Shown here: one piece after another, positions 1 through 9,973 of the stretch
How positions within the stretch are numbered: position 1 is the first letter of the stretch
Layout: the number at the start of each line of letters is the position of its first letter
Assembly (NCBI GenBank): GCA_051453625.1
Contig: JBOZIK010000001.1
Span: forward strand, 264,373,747-264,398,805
Direction: 5' to 3'
DNA: 25,059 nucleotides
Source of the DNA: Welwitschia mirabilis
Lineage: Eukaryota; Gnetophyta; Gnetopsida; Welwitschiales
Program-made: the position numbers and the translations under genes
The notes under the pieces: generated by a model
The model's database searches: none
What the model was told of the DNA's origin: nothing
The model's input: only the letters and a program-made list of their open reading frames with translations

Positions 1-1436
1 CATCCATCTTCACTTTCTTGCTCTCATGATGAAGTTCCCATTAATGATTCTTTTCCCAATGAATTGCTCTTTGTGATTAGACAACTTTATGCTATCTCAT
101 CTTTTCATATTTTTCCTAAGTATGCTGATATTGTAAACTACTTTGTGACTATGAAGACTCTTCATCATTGAAATCATAAACTTTTCTCCATAGGATCGGT
201 AAGTATGAGTGGAATGAACCCCACCTATATAGGTGTTGCAAATATCAAATCATATGTAAGTGTATACCTGAATATGAAACCTTATAAATCCTAAAACTTG
301 ACTATGGAGGAATATGTGGGGGATACTTTAGTGGCAAAATAACTACCATAAAAATTCTTCACTCTAGTTTTTATTAGCCTACTCTTTTTAAGGATTTATA
401 TAACTTTTCTAGAAAATGTGATGCATGTCAATGTTATGGTAGTTTAACTTACTCTCACAATATTATTCTTTAACATATACTTAAACATGAAACTTTTTAT
501 TATTAGGGAATTAACTTTCTAGGCCCTATAACACCACTTTTTCATGAAAAATATTATATCCTTATCATTTTTGATTATGTTACTAAGTAGGTAGAAGTTG
601 TTTTGACTACCAAAAATGATTCTTGAACCATTTTCAACTTTGTTCAAACTTATATCTTTTAATGTTTTAATTTTTCATGAATTATCATTAGTGATTAAGA
701 AACTCATTTCATTAATCAGTTTTTTTAAAAACTTCTTTTATCGATTGGTGTTGAACCTATAATTGCTTATGCCTACCATCCTCAAACTAATGGATAAGCT
801 GAGAATGCAAATAGAGAAATCAAAAAGATGCTTCAAAAATTAGTCTCTATCAATAGAAAAATGTGGTCCTCTAAACTTAATAATTTTATTTGAACTTATC
901 ATACTACTTGATGTAACTCTCTAGGTTTCTCACCATATGAACTTATGTATGGAAAATTTTATGTTTTACCAGTTGATGTTTGCTATAATTCTTATTGATC
1001 CACCCATTAACTTAACCTTGTAGACTTGAATGAGAATCTTAAAACCTAATTAGCCTAACTTGACCATTTATATAAAAAATGTATTCATGCTTTACATCAT
1101 CAACTCATTCATAAAACTCAAGCTAAGTTTAGACATGATAAAAAGATTATTTATAAGTAGTTTGCACCTAGTCAACTTGTTCTTTTGTATAACACCTAAG
1201 TACACCTTTTGCATAATAAGTTAACTTCTAAATGGTTAGGTTCTTATCCTATAGAGAAAGTACACTCAAATGGCTTAGTTGAAATATTTGATCTAAACAC
1301 TAGAGAAATTTAAAAAGTTAATGGACAAAGATTAAAACCTTATGAGTCATCTTCTAAGAAAACCTTGAACATGATAGAAACACTTGATTTGGAAGCCTCT
1401 TTCAATGAGGAGGACCTTTCCTTTGCCATTGTCTAA
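1..1436 (+). pseudogene. Ty3/gypsy (Athila/Tat-like) RNase H-integrase linker and integrase, decayed
   Basis: This is the 3' part of a gypsy pol gene, which would have inserted retroelement cDNA into the chromosome. Bases 1-171 read in frame 1 and give the 'PINDSFPNE...YADIVNY' linker seen between RNase H and integrase in plant gypsy elements. From 201 onward everything lies in frame 3. It gives a 'KYEWNEP' segment, the zinc-binding region ending in DACQCYG (about 420-440), and a core with Asp at 573-575, Asp at 693-695 and Glu at 801-803. That is exactly 35 residues between the second Asp and the Glu, the D,D(35)E signature. The HPQTNG motif (777-794), the FSPYELMYG motif (about 927-953) and a C-terminal VNGQRLKPY (1317-1343) follow, with a stop at 1434. 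About ten in-frame stops make it non-functional, yet there is no net indel after 201. Its 5' part lies outside the window. Family assignment is confident; the exact lineage is less so. Confidence 0.88.
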
Positions 1437-3451
1437 ATTCCTTCTTAAACTCATTCCTTAGGTAAACATCATGATCTCACTTGAATATTTTTTGACATAT
1501 GTATTTACTTATGAAGCTTTCATAATGAGTGATATTTTACTTGGGCATTTAGATGATAAGATTGGCTTCATCCAATCTTCAGACATTCATATGTTTATGA
1601 ACTTCATTTTAAAGGAAGATGCCTTGGTTTTTTTTCCCTTTTAATGGTGTGATTAATTATTTATTTTTGCATGTTCTTACTTTATTACTTATCTCATTAC
1701 TTCACTTTTCTCCTTACAAGTACTTGATCATGTGGAATGTTATTCAAAAGCAAAAAAAAAAGAAAAAAAAAAAGAAGATAAATATATACCATGCTCTTTC
1801 ATGTTATATCTCAAAAACATGATCATCATGATGTCCTATTACAAGTACCCCATGGCAAATATTCCCAAGAGGAGCATTTGGCAGTGCAATATAGTAGCTG
1901 TGGAAACTCCACTAGGGGGTTAATTAGCCATATTATATAGGTCTTTACTCCTCTGATAGTGGTTGTACTCCCCTCATCATTAGCAAATAAATTGCATTTC
2001 GATGCTATGAGATCAGTGATGTTCATGGTGCTATCATAGGCATTATTTATTTTCTAGACTCATTTTTATGTATTTATTTCTAGTACTTCTACATGATCAC
2101 TCTACTTTTTAGATTCTAGTGTGGTTTAGATATGGTAGCTTATAAGTTCCTATTTTAAATATCTTTTTATCTTATCATTTATTATTTGATAACATTAGAC
2201 ATTTTTGACATCATCATAATCATTACCTAATTGAATGGTACTTTGTAATTTCTACATACTATCATGCATCTTTCATCAAGTGATTTTATGATTGTTAATA
2301 AGGGAATTTATTAGGTTAGAATTTAGGGTGAGGAAGCAATCTTCTTGATGTTCCTAGTTGTTAATTTTCATTTTTTTTATTTAGTTGTTTTGTTCAATTT
2401 TTGAAAGTTATTTTCCATAATTTTTCAGCATCATATTATGGATTTAATAATTTTTCTAGTTTGTAATTAATGTATTTTTCTATATTTTAATTCTTGATAG
2501 GTTTTCATGACATAATGAGTTTCAATTTTTATTTTTCCATGAGTTCAGGAAATTTGTGGAGCCTGTGAGCATTGTTTCTTTCTACTTAGTGTATTTTCCT
2601 CTCTTTTTACATTGTCCTTCATGCATCCCTGTTCATCATGGGCATGTTTTTTAGGATATTTATTTACTTTCTATCTTCTTCATGTTTTTCTTATGAGTTT
2701 TCTTGCTTTTAGTATTTTTTTGGATTGTCTTTTCTCTTCAAATAGCTTCTTTGATCACTGTTGTTCCATACCTATTGTCCCCACAACAAATGGCATGACA
2801 CACATCCTTTCTCTTTGGTGCAATTCGGTACATCTTTCCTCTCCTATGGGGGATAGGACATCTTTATAGGCTTTATTCTATGATTATGAGCACAAAATTT
2901 TCATTTTCTGAGCTTTCACGATGCATGTATATGATGAATTATTTGGATTAGTTTTCATGTTAATTGAATAAATTTATGAAGAACTTATGAAATTTATCTT
3001 GCAGAATCCAATAGCATACTCTCAAAGTTTTCTTATAGCTATGTTTCAAATCTTCTAAAAAAATGCTATATCTACTCTTAACCTTTTCCCTTATGAATGA
3101 CACTAATGAACTTAAATATATTACTCTTTTGAGGATTAGTACTACTTAAGACTATTACATCAGTCCATTATCACTATTTCTATAATATGCATATACATTA
3201 TCATTCTATGATCCATTAATGTTACATTTTTATGGTTTTTGTATATGTAGGCATTCATTTATTCTATAGTGACATGCTTAAGTAGGAGGCTTAGGGATAT
3301 TTTTTTGCATTTGTATCAATTAATCTATTTGTGATATCTTTTATTACATGATTTAATTGAACTCAATTTACATGTTTTTAGTACTCTTTTATCTTAGTTA
3401 AATTCATTCGTCATATAATTGATTGCTTACTTTATTAGGAACTGATAAGGC
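1437..3451 (+). other. Non-coding spacer between gypsy integrase and putative 3' LTR
   Basis: No conserved protein is recognisable in these 2 kb. Short ORFs (for example 1619-1822 and 2612-2869) are low-complexity, Phe/Leu/Ser-rich readings of T-rich DNA and are not supported as genes. An A-rich run sits at about 1750-1776. Athila and Tat-type elements commonly carry a long region between pol and the 3' LTR, sometimes with an env-like ORF; that fits the position, but I see no env-like coding. A copy of the purine tract TAAGTAGGAGGC occurs at 3279-3290. Confidence 0.5.
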
Positions 3452-3470
3452 TAAGTAGGAGGCTATGCTG
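3452..3470 (+). other. Putative polypurine tract of the gypsy element
   Basis: The purine-rich TAAGTAGGAGGCT (3452-3464) lies just before a TGTGATG start that resembles the beginning of plant gypsy LTRs. A polypurine tract primes plus-strand DNA synthesis immediately upstream of the 3' LTR. A nearly identical tract sits 173 bp upstream, so which one was used is uncertain. Confidence 0.4.
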
Positions 3471-4640
3471 TGATGCCAATTTATAGGAATTTGATAATGT
3501 ATTTTGAGTGCTTTTGCAGGACATTTACACAAGTTTGGATGTAATACTAAGGATTATGGAGATCTAATAGGATGATCAATAAAATATATGATTCTTAGCA
3601 TATTTGGAGGTTTCTCAAGCTGATTCTGATACTGCATACTTGGAAGAAGGATTTATCATGTAAAAGATTGACTTACCTTAAAGATTGGAGATAAGAAAGC
3701 CTATTTTCCCCTCTGTCATCTCCACAAGAAGCAAGATAATATCACTGCTGACATGAACAAAAGCTCCAAGGCTAACAGTGAAGCATGAACCTGATAAAGT
3801 ACTTTTTAACAGAGGGTGGCATCCCCTATATCGTCCACAGGATAGTCAGGATAAAGAATTATCTTTGTAATGGCATCAAATAACCCATTTAGGCCATTAT
3901 GGTTTATTTTCTAACTTTAAGGGTTGAGTTTCTGGAACCTCAATGTAAAACTATAAATATCCTTTTCCTCCTTCATTTCTGTTTCCATCTTTTATACTTG
4001 GTATGCTTGTGATGAAAGATTGAAAGGTAAGAGATCCATCTAGTAGCTACAAAAAGAAGTTTCCTTAGCATTAGGCTGAGTCTCTTCCATTAAGATGATG
4101 CTATTTTGTTATAATTGGATGTAAAATTTTTGAATTATCCAAGTAGTCTTTAAATCAATACAATTTCTCTTTTATTTCAATTCTATTTATGTCCCTTATG
4201 GTTTAAGTTGGTCATAGTTTAAGTGATAAATTTTATGATTTATTTAGATCATAAGGGTAGCCTTTGTTAAGGTTTACTTTGGTTAGTATTAGATTGCATT
4301 TTTATTTCATCTCCATTTCACATTGCATTCCTTATTCTACTTGGTATATCTCATAGTTCATGTTGGTTAGGAATAAGTTAAGTACTCTTATTAATTGATT
4401 TAGATTATATAGAGCTAGTTCTTGTGACAGAAAGATTAGGAACTAATAGAATTCATTTAATTTCTATTTTCATTTCATTTTAATTCACTTGCATTACATT
4501 TACTTATTTATTAACTTTCAGTTATTATAAGATAAAAAGATGAAAAATATCTTAGAAATGAATTCTCTAGCTCTTAGCCTAGTGCCTTCGTTGGGATTAC
4601 GACATTTGGATGAACTTCCATCTATACTAGCATGTGTTTT
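3471..4640 (+). mobile_element. Putative 3' LTR of the gypsy element
   Basis: The start (TGATGCCAATTTATAG) follows a purine tract and resembles LTR starts of Tat-type elements. Inside are a TATA box (3951-3959), a plausible transcribed region with AATCAATA-type A-rich signals near 4150, and a segment near 4585-4605 (CCTTCGTTGGGATTACGACA) that resembles a GGGATTCGAC-like motif common near the ends of plant gypsy LTRs. The right boundary is a guess because no second LTR copy is in the window to compare and no target-site duplication could be defined. Its distance from the integrase fits one gypsy element on the plus strand. Confidence 0.42.
3951..3959 (+). promoter_or_regulatory. TATA box of the putative gypsy LTR
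   Basis: CTATAAATA is a strong TATA-box match about 480 bp into the putative LTR, followed about 25-35 bp later by C/T-rich sequence (CCTTTTCCTCCTTCA). This is the usual arrangement of the Pol II promoter at the U3/R boundary of plant LTRs. Activity today is not implied. Confidence 0.45.
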
Positions 4641-4751
4641 TTTCCCAGTTATTTTCTTTATAGGTTGATCTAAAGGACTTTAGAATTGCATAAGTTCATA
4701 CCTCAACAACATCTACTATTAAGAAATTTTCAATATACTTTTTTACTATCA

Positions 4752-4899
4752 AGATATCTGCAAAAATTAAGATGTCTCTTTTAAAAAATTAAAATAGGAT
4801 ACCTACCCTTTAAAGATGTCTACAAAAGTTAAGACATCTATAAATCTTAAGATATCTTTCCAGAGATGTCTATGAAAATAAAGACGTCTCTATGAGTAA
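4752..4899 (+). repeat. 18-bp palindromic minisatellite (AGAYRTCT core)
   Basis: The self-complementary 8-mer AGAYRTCT recurs at 4752, 4770, 4814, 4832, 4850, 4864 and 4882. Spacing is 18 bp for most neighbours (one is 14; a 44-bp step separates the first pair from the rest). A typical unit is AGATGTCTACAAAAGTTA. Because AGATGTCT and AGACATCT are reverse complements, neighbouring units (4814/4832) can fold into hairpins with 8-bp arms and a 10-base loop. The array lies between the gypsy LTR and copia element A and could belong to an LTR or untranslated region; its host element is not established. Confidence 0.7.
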
Positions 4900-5149
4900 T
4901 GTAATCATAACAATAATAATTTGTAAAAGTAAATAATAATCATATAATTTAACTTAAACTACATCTAACTAATAATCTCAACTCAGAATAATTACAGTGT
5001 GAAGCAAATAATTTAAAAGATATTACCTATTTACTTACTTGGTTAGGCAAGGCTCAATCTCCAAGTTCCTAAACAACTTTACATATCTTTCTGTACCTTG
5101 TGATTTTATGGTTTCATTATCAAGTAGATATTTGTTGTATTGAATTTCA

Positions 5150-5650
5150 ATGTCATTGTTATGCCTTTTGTATTGTAATGGATCTTTTTTTATGAAGTCC
5201 TCCTTTTCATCACTAGGACTTTTATGCTATAGCTTGGCTTCTCTTGTTTTACTTAATAAATATTTGTTCTCATCATTAGAAGTATTTACTAAAGTAGTGA
5301 TATATATATTTTCCTTTTTTACACTAGCCAATAAAATTTTGGTATGACTTTTTTCATTGATAATACAATCATCTCTTATAAAGGAAATTAAAAAAATTCC
5401 ATAACAAAGTTGGCTTACACTTAAAATATTATGTTTTAATCCTTTTACAAATAATATGTTTTTTACTACTTATTGATTTTCTCCTCAAATCATACTAATA
5501 CCTTTGATTGGTGCTTCCATATTATCTCCAAAGGTTACAACTTTTTTATCTTTTTCTATTCAAGTGATGAAATTGGATTTATCTTCTATCATATGCCTTA
5601 AGCATCTACTATCAATGTACTAGGGATGATTATTCATGTCTCTAGCTTCA
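5150..5650 (-). pseudogene. Copia element A: protease and GAG-pre-integrase remnant
   Basis: Read on the minus strand, this begins with an aspartic-protease signature YIDSRCLRHMIEDKSNF (Tyr codon at 5617-5619). It continues through VTFGDN and then KGLKHNILSVSQLC, the hallmark of the GAG-pre-integrase domain of copia polyproteins. The protease would cleave the Gag-Pol polyprotein, and the pre-integrase region precedes the integrase zinc finger. The catalytic DSG triad reads DSR (codons 5605-5613), so the active site is lost, and several stops interrupt the frame. Similarity fades near 5150; integrase, reverse transcriptase and RNase H of this copy are not present. It is downstream of gag A on the same strand. 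Confidence 0.8.
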
Positions 5651-6239
5651 ATAAGTGCTGAAGATGCTAATTTAGCCTTTGGTACCCATACTTTTCTTGG
5701 TTTTACCCTATATAAAATACTATACCATTGTACTAGGCCTCTTGGCATTACTAGTATAATATTTGTTTTTATATTTCATTTAACATCTACATTGATAATA
5801 ACCTCTGTTATAATAATAATGGTAAATGATATTATTTATAAATGCTAAGTTTCATGCCTTGGCTTATAATTCCATTTGTTAGTAAAAGTTACTAAAGTGC
5901 TAGTTAAGGTTTCTTTGTGTTTCAAGCTACTCTTGTCATTTGAATTTCTACATTATCCAAGCATGATATTCAGAGTTTCTTTTCCTTAGGAAAATTTTTC
6001 ATTGATTCTTTTTTAATCTGATAGTTCTTGTATTACATGCTTCAAATTAGATGTCAGTTTATTAACCTTCAGATTTAAGAGATATGTTTTTAGAAGATAA
6101 TTTAATCTAAGAATTACTTTATTTTTCATAAGCCTCTTCACAAGTATGAAGTAACTTTCTCATCTTAGGACATAAGTTTTTCAATATAACAAATGTTCAA
6201 AAATTAGAATGTAGCTTTATTGAATACTCATATGTATAT
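5651..6239 (-). pseudogene. Copia element A: spacer between gag zinc knuckle and protease
   Basis: Minus-strand translation gives broken Lys/Glu/Asn/Leu-rich sequence, including a stretch (about 6020-6070) reading like the coiled-coil spacer that element B carries intact at 9216-9572. In SIRE-type copia elements such a spacer separates the first CCHC knuckle from the protease. I could not find a clear second knuckle here. Assignment rests mainly on position between gag and protease. Confidence 0.45.
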
Positions 6240-7364
6240 TACATTTACTTTTTTGAATCACATTCTTCTTCTATCTTATAATCTTCTTATTTAGAGTGCG
6301 CAATATCCATGAATAAATGATGATCTTTCTCATCATTAGATGTTTCTTCTTCCATTACTTCTTCATCTTGATTCCATCCTATAAAGAATGATCTCTTCTT
6401 CTTTAGCTCTTTCTTTTGTTTCTTATCTTGCATTCTATTAGTACTAGGATATTTCAAGGCTATATGTTCTTGTCCTCCACAAACTGAATATTCTATTTTT
6501 AAAACATTAGAAAAAGAAGCATTACTAAAAGACTTCCTTTAAACTTACTTTTTTAAAAATTTGAATGGTTTTCTAAATTTATCTCTTTTGTTGTACTTAT
6601 GCAAAAGAAGTCTTTGTACTTTTTTTATAATAAGGATAAGTTTCTCATCTTCATCATCAAAGTCATCTTCCTTCTGTTCTTCTTTTTCCTTTTCTTTTAA
6701 ACTTTGTTTTTGTGCTTTGACTTCCCTTAAGAGTAATGCGTTTTTCTTTCAAGACTCCATCTTGTATGAGATTTGTTTTAGATACTACAAGATCACTTTA
6801 TAGCTCTTCTATCTTCATGGTATTGAAATCTCTTGACTCGTTCATAGCTATAATCTTGGGCTTGTATTCAAGGGTTAGAAATCTAATAACTTTTCATATT
6901 ACCTTTACTTTTAGAAGACTTTTCCAATTCCATGTATTGCATTCACAATGTTGAAAACTCTGATAAAGTACTTGTGAACTCTTTCCCCATGGTTCATCTT
7001 AAGATTTTTGAATTGATTTGTCCATATGATAAGCTTAGATTGTTTAATAACTAAAGTTCCTTCATATGTTCTAATTAGAAGATTTCAAATTTTTTGTATC
7101 ATCTTGCAACTTGCTATTCTCTTGAACTCTTCTATTGTTGAATAAAGTGCATTTTTATCTTTGGAATCATACATCGAAGTAGCTTTCTCTTTTTCTTTTA
7201 ACAATAGCATCTATTATGGTTTCCATTAGATTTTCATATCTTTCTTATATACTGTGGCATGCCTAAAACTCAAAATATTGTAAGTATACCTATATCCTCA
7301 TCTTCTAATAGGCATAGTTTATCTCATTGAAGAGTGGAGGTCTAACAAATAACACCCCTTCCAT
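6240..7364 (-). pseudogene. Copia element A: gag (capsid/nucleocapsid), SIRE/Maximus-like
   Basis: The likely start codon is at 7364-7362 on the minus strand. It opens with MEGVLFVRPPLFNEINYAY, the N-terminal 'PPLFNGxNYxxWK' motif of copia Gag proteins. The UBN2-like capsid region follows (about 7150-6850; 'ALYSTI', then 'FKNLKMNHGERVHKYFIRVFNIVNA'). Next are a Lys/Glu/Asp-rich hinge (about 6740-6640) and a CCHC zinc knuckle at 6449-6490. The first and last Cys of that knuckle read Tyr (TAT), so zinc binding is lost. An acidic tail follows. Gag would form the virus-like particle and bind element RNA. Stops and at least one frameshift make it a pseudogene. The start is 34 bp downstream of a primer-binding site, as expected. 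Confidence 0.82.
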
Positions 7365-7397
7365 TGTTTACTCAAGGAAGTTACTCCTTTTGATGAG

Positions 7398-7414
7398 TAC
7401 CTATTCTGAAACCA
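7398..7414 (-). promoter_or_regulatory. Primer-binding site (tRNA-iMet type) of copia element A
   Basis: Minus-strand reading is TGGTTTCAGAATAGGTA, a close match to the TGGTATCAGAGC site used by most plant copia elements to anneal the 3' end of initiator tRNA-Met. It lies 34 bp before the gag start and just after the expected LTR end, which fixes the orientation of element A. Confidence 0.65.
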
Positions 7415-8250
7415 CTTGAGGATTATTGAACTCAAGAAAAGGGTAAAATTAGTTCCACTAATAAAATTTTAAATAAAATAACAAAATGAAAATGCATAAT
7501 GAAAACATCTTGCTAAGATAATATGGTTTCCTCACCTAGGTATGTCCACACACAAAGGGTAGCTTCTACTCACACCTCTAAATGTTATTGACCTATAAAA
7601 AAATAGTGGTTTTCTGGCATACCACCAACTTATAATAAGTGAGAGTCTCCTTGTAAGGTAGTACTCACTTCCTCACAAAGAAATAGTGGTTTTCACAAGT
7701 ACACCATAAATCTTACAACAACAAGAGTCTTCTCACAAGGTAATACTCTCTTTCCCATAAGGAAATACTAGTTTTCATAGGTGCACCATGAACCTTACAA
7801 TAATAAAAGTTTCCTTGGAAGACATTACTCTCTTCCCCTTAAGGAAAAAAATGGTTTTCATAAGTACACCACAAACCTTACAACAAAACAAGTGCTCAAA
7901 GACACTATCTCAAATACACATTCATATAAGAATTTCCTTAGAAAGAAAGTGATCTAATAATGGACTTACAACAATATTTAATAATAATAGTCCAATAAAG
8001 TAAACGTCATAAATACAATAATAACAACCCTAAAGATGTAGCTTTGAAAAAGACTTGTATTCCTTCTTCTTGTTGTTGTCAGCATGATGTAAATAACTGA
8101 TATGAAAATGAGGGATCCAAGGACAAATGATGTAAACAATACTAGCTCCTTTGCAAATGATGCTTTTAATCCTTCATGAGATGATTCTTTCATACATGTG
8201 ACCTTCATTCTATACTTGATCTAGTCATTAAGTGTTAAACATTTAAGAGC
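7415..8250 (-). mobile_element. Presumed 5' LTR of copia element A
   Basis: This lies directly upstream (minus-strand sense) of the primer-binding site, so its right-hand part should be the 5' LTR of element A. It contains the ~82-bp tandem array at 7594-7911. The outer end is not defined: no matching second LTR is in the window and the pre-integrase piece of element B begins at about 8390. A 76-codon minus ORF (7978-8208) has one hydrophobic stretch but no recognised homology and no support as a gene. Confidence 0.4.
7594..7911 (+). repeat. ~82-bp tandem repeat, about four units
   Basis: Four diverged copies follow one another. Each has an AAATAGTGGTTTTC-like start (about 7601, 7681, 7763 and 7845), then a GTACACCAYAAAYCTTACAA segment and an AGAGTCTYCTCACAAGGTAATACTC segment. 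Spacing between starts is 80, 82 and about 83 bp. The last copy is shorter and more diverged. The array sits in the presumed LTR of copia element A, where such repeats often lie in U3 or the leader and may affect transcription; that role is inference. Confidence 0.8.
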
Positions 8251-8389
8251 TATGTATTCATTGAAGTTCCAAAAGTTGTGGTTTATTTTATGACATTAAT
8301 CCTTTATATGCTTAAAGAGAATCTAGCCATGTGAGCTTGAAAAATAGTTATTTAACTTTGTAACTATTATGAAATGGATAGAAAACATC

Positions 8390-9091
8390 TAGGCATTAGG
8401 AATGTATCTTTAAATTTTATCAACGTCAAGTTTGATCCAAGATGTCTTTACATTTATAGACAGAATAATATTCAGTTTTATCATAATCTTTCCTAAAAGG
8501 TTGATTTGCATGAATCGATTGATTAAGGGTTTTAACATCTAATTTATAAGCATTATCAATACATTTTGCAGTAAAAATAACAACATTTTTTTTTCTTATT
8601 CTCAACTATGCATTTTGATTTATCAAAGATTATTCTATTCCCTTTATCATAAAGTTGACTAACACTTAATAAATTATGTTGTAAATCATTCACATAAGTA
8701 CATTATTAAGGTTAGATGACATACCTCCTTTGATGCTTCCTATAGCTTCTATTTTTGCTATTTGATTATTTTCAAAATTAACTTCTTCTCCGTTTATGCT
8801 CTTCAAATTCTGAAAGCTTGATTTATCTCCTGTCATATGCATTGAACAATCGCTATCTAGATACCAATCGTTTAAATGTGGTCCTCTACAATCTATCTGT
8901 GTTACAAGGCTTTGGAGATTATTAGCTTTAACCCACTTAGTTTTATTTAACTTAGATGGTGCATTTTTCTTAGGAATAAATTTAAAAGGCAATGAGTTCA
9001 CATTTTCCAAAAAAATCATTAACTGTCTAACTTTGCAAAAAGGTTTAGAATGATCAAATCTACCATAAAAATTGCACAAAAGATTAGGCAC
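8390..9091 (-). pseudogene. Copia element B: second gag zinc knuckle, protease and GAG-pre-integrase
   Basis: A 133-codon open stretch (9091-8690) starts with a zinc-knuckle-like CNFYGRFDHSKPFC (9035-9076), whose second Cys is Tyr. It continues to a protease signature WYLDSDCSMHMTGDKSSF. The catalytic DSG reads DSD (8849-8857). After a 1-base shift near 8695 the next frame gives YVNDLQHNLLSVSQLYDKG, the GAG-pre-integrase motif, and then further in-frame sequence to about 8430. It was the protease and linker of a copia polyprotein. It is non-functional because of the lost Gly, the frameshift and stops. Integrase and reverse transcriptase are missing; the presumed LTR of element A begins soon after, which suggests nesting of A into B. 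Confidence 0.85.
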
Positions 9092-9215
9092 ATACTTACT
9101 TTTTTTATTTATCTATTTTTATGATATTTGTGCCCCAAAACCAATAGTTGATTTTTCTTCATTTGGATTTTGTATTCCAATCATTTATTCCAATTTATAT
9201 GAACTACCAAAACAC

Positions 9216-9873
9216 TTACTTACAAAAAAATGAAAGATCATTTACCTGAGTAGTTAATGTGATATTTTCAGATTTGAGAACCTTATACTTCTCTTTCATT
9301 TTCTTCTTTTCTTTTGTAATGATATTTACCATTTTGTTTAACTCATTGATTCTCTTAGTGAGGTTCTCACATTCTTCATACAACTCTTGACAGGTGTCTT
9401 CTAGCTCCTCTTCTTCTTCATTAATCATATCCAAGTCATCGAGCATTATAGTACTTGGCACATTTTTAAGTGATGATACTAGAGCCATGAAAGATAATCT
9501 CCTCTCTCTATCTAATTCATAATCTGAGTAGTTAACTTTATCTTTAACATCTTCATTATCCCAAGTTTCCATAAATGAGGTGTTTCTAAGCTTTCTATTT
9601 TTTCTTTTAGTGTTGGGACATTCATTGGTGATGTGTCCAAATTCTTTACATGAATAGCACTAGATTTTCTTTCCGTTTTTTTGCTTTTTTCTTTGTTTTA
9701 TATTGCTTCTCCTTGGATTTCTACTTGATTTTCCTTCCTTTTTCCTATAAAAGAACTTTTTTAAATGCCTAGCTAGAAGAGCCACTTCATCATCATTAAG
9801 TTCTTCATCTGACCTATTAAATCTGTAATCTTCCTACACACATTTCAAATCAATACCTTTTCTTCTATATTTA
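9216..9873 (-). pseudogene. Copia element B: gag, first zinc knuckle and acidic coiled-coil spacer
   Basis: Minus strand. From the gap edge, the reading gives a 'DEEVALLxRHLKKFF' type segment typical of the end of SIRE-like capsid, then a basic stretch. An intact CX2CX4HX4C knuckle, CYSCKEFGHITNEC, spans 9618-9659. After one stop just before the knuckle (9660-9662), the frame stays open to 9216. The 118 codons from Met 9572 hold a Glu-rich run (EEEEELED) followed by a heptad-like Lys/Glu/Leu/Ile coiled coil. The knuckle would bind RNA; the spacer function is unknown. It continues into the second knuckle and protease at 9091 after a break. The gag N-terminus is lost in the assembly gap. Confidence 0.82.
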
Positions 9874-9973
9874 NNNNNNNNNNNNNNNNNNNNNNNNNNN
9901 NNNNNNNNNNNNNNNNNNNNNNNNNNNNNNNNNNNNNNNNNNNNNNNNNNNNNNNNNNNNNNNNNNNNNNNNN
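9874..9973. other. Assembly gap (100 N)
   Basis: Exactly 100 N, the usual placeholder for a scaffold gap of unknown length. Minus-strand gag B ends here, and sequence on the other side does not continue it, so an unknown amount of DNA, probably element B 5' sequence, is missing. Confidence 0.98.

Noticed and set aside
1619-2026. Short ORFs around an A-rich run, both strands
   Set aside because: Low-complexity translations of T- or A-rich DNA, overlapping on both strands, with no domain.
2612-2869. 85-codon ORF rich in Phe, Leu and Cys, possible env-like membrane protein
   Set aside because: Hydrophobicity is expected from T-rich DNA; no signal peptide, cleavage or fusion pattern, and no continuation.
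4585-4605. CCTTCGTTGGGATTACGACA as a tRNA T-arm or tRNA gene piece
   Set aside because: No cloverleaf can be drawn around it; it fits better as a motif of plant gypsy LTR ends.
6561-6954. Ser/Phe-rich plus ORFs of 80 and 72 codons
   Set aside because: Antisense shadows of the Lys/Glu-rich gag hinge of element A.
7594-7911. Four repeat units as a CRISPR-like array
   Set aside because: Repeats are diverged along their whole length with no unique spacers, and the window is plant nuclear DNA.
7978-8208. 76-codon minus ORF with a hydrophobic segment, a possible small membrane protein
   Set aside because: Lies in the presumed LTR of element A, no homology, and composition explains the hydrophobic run.
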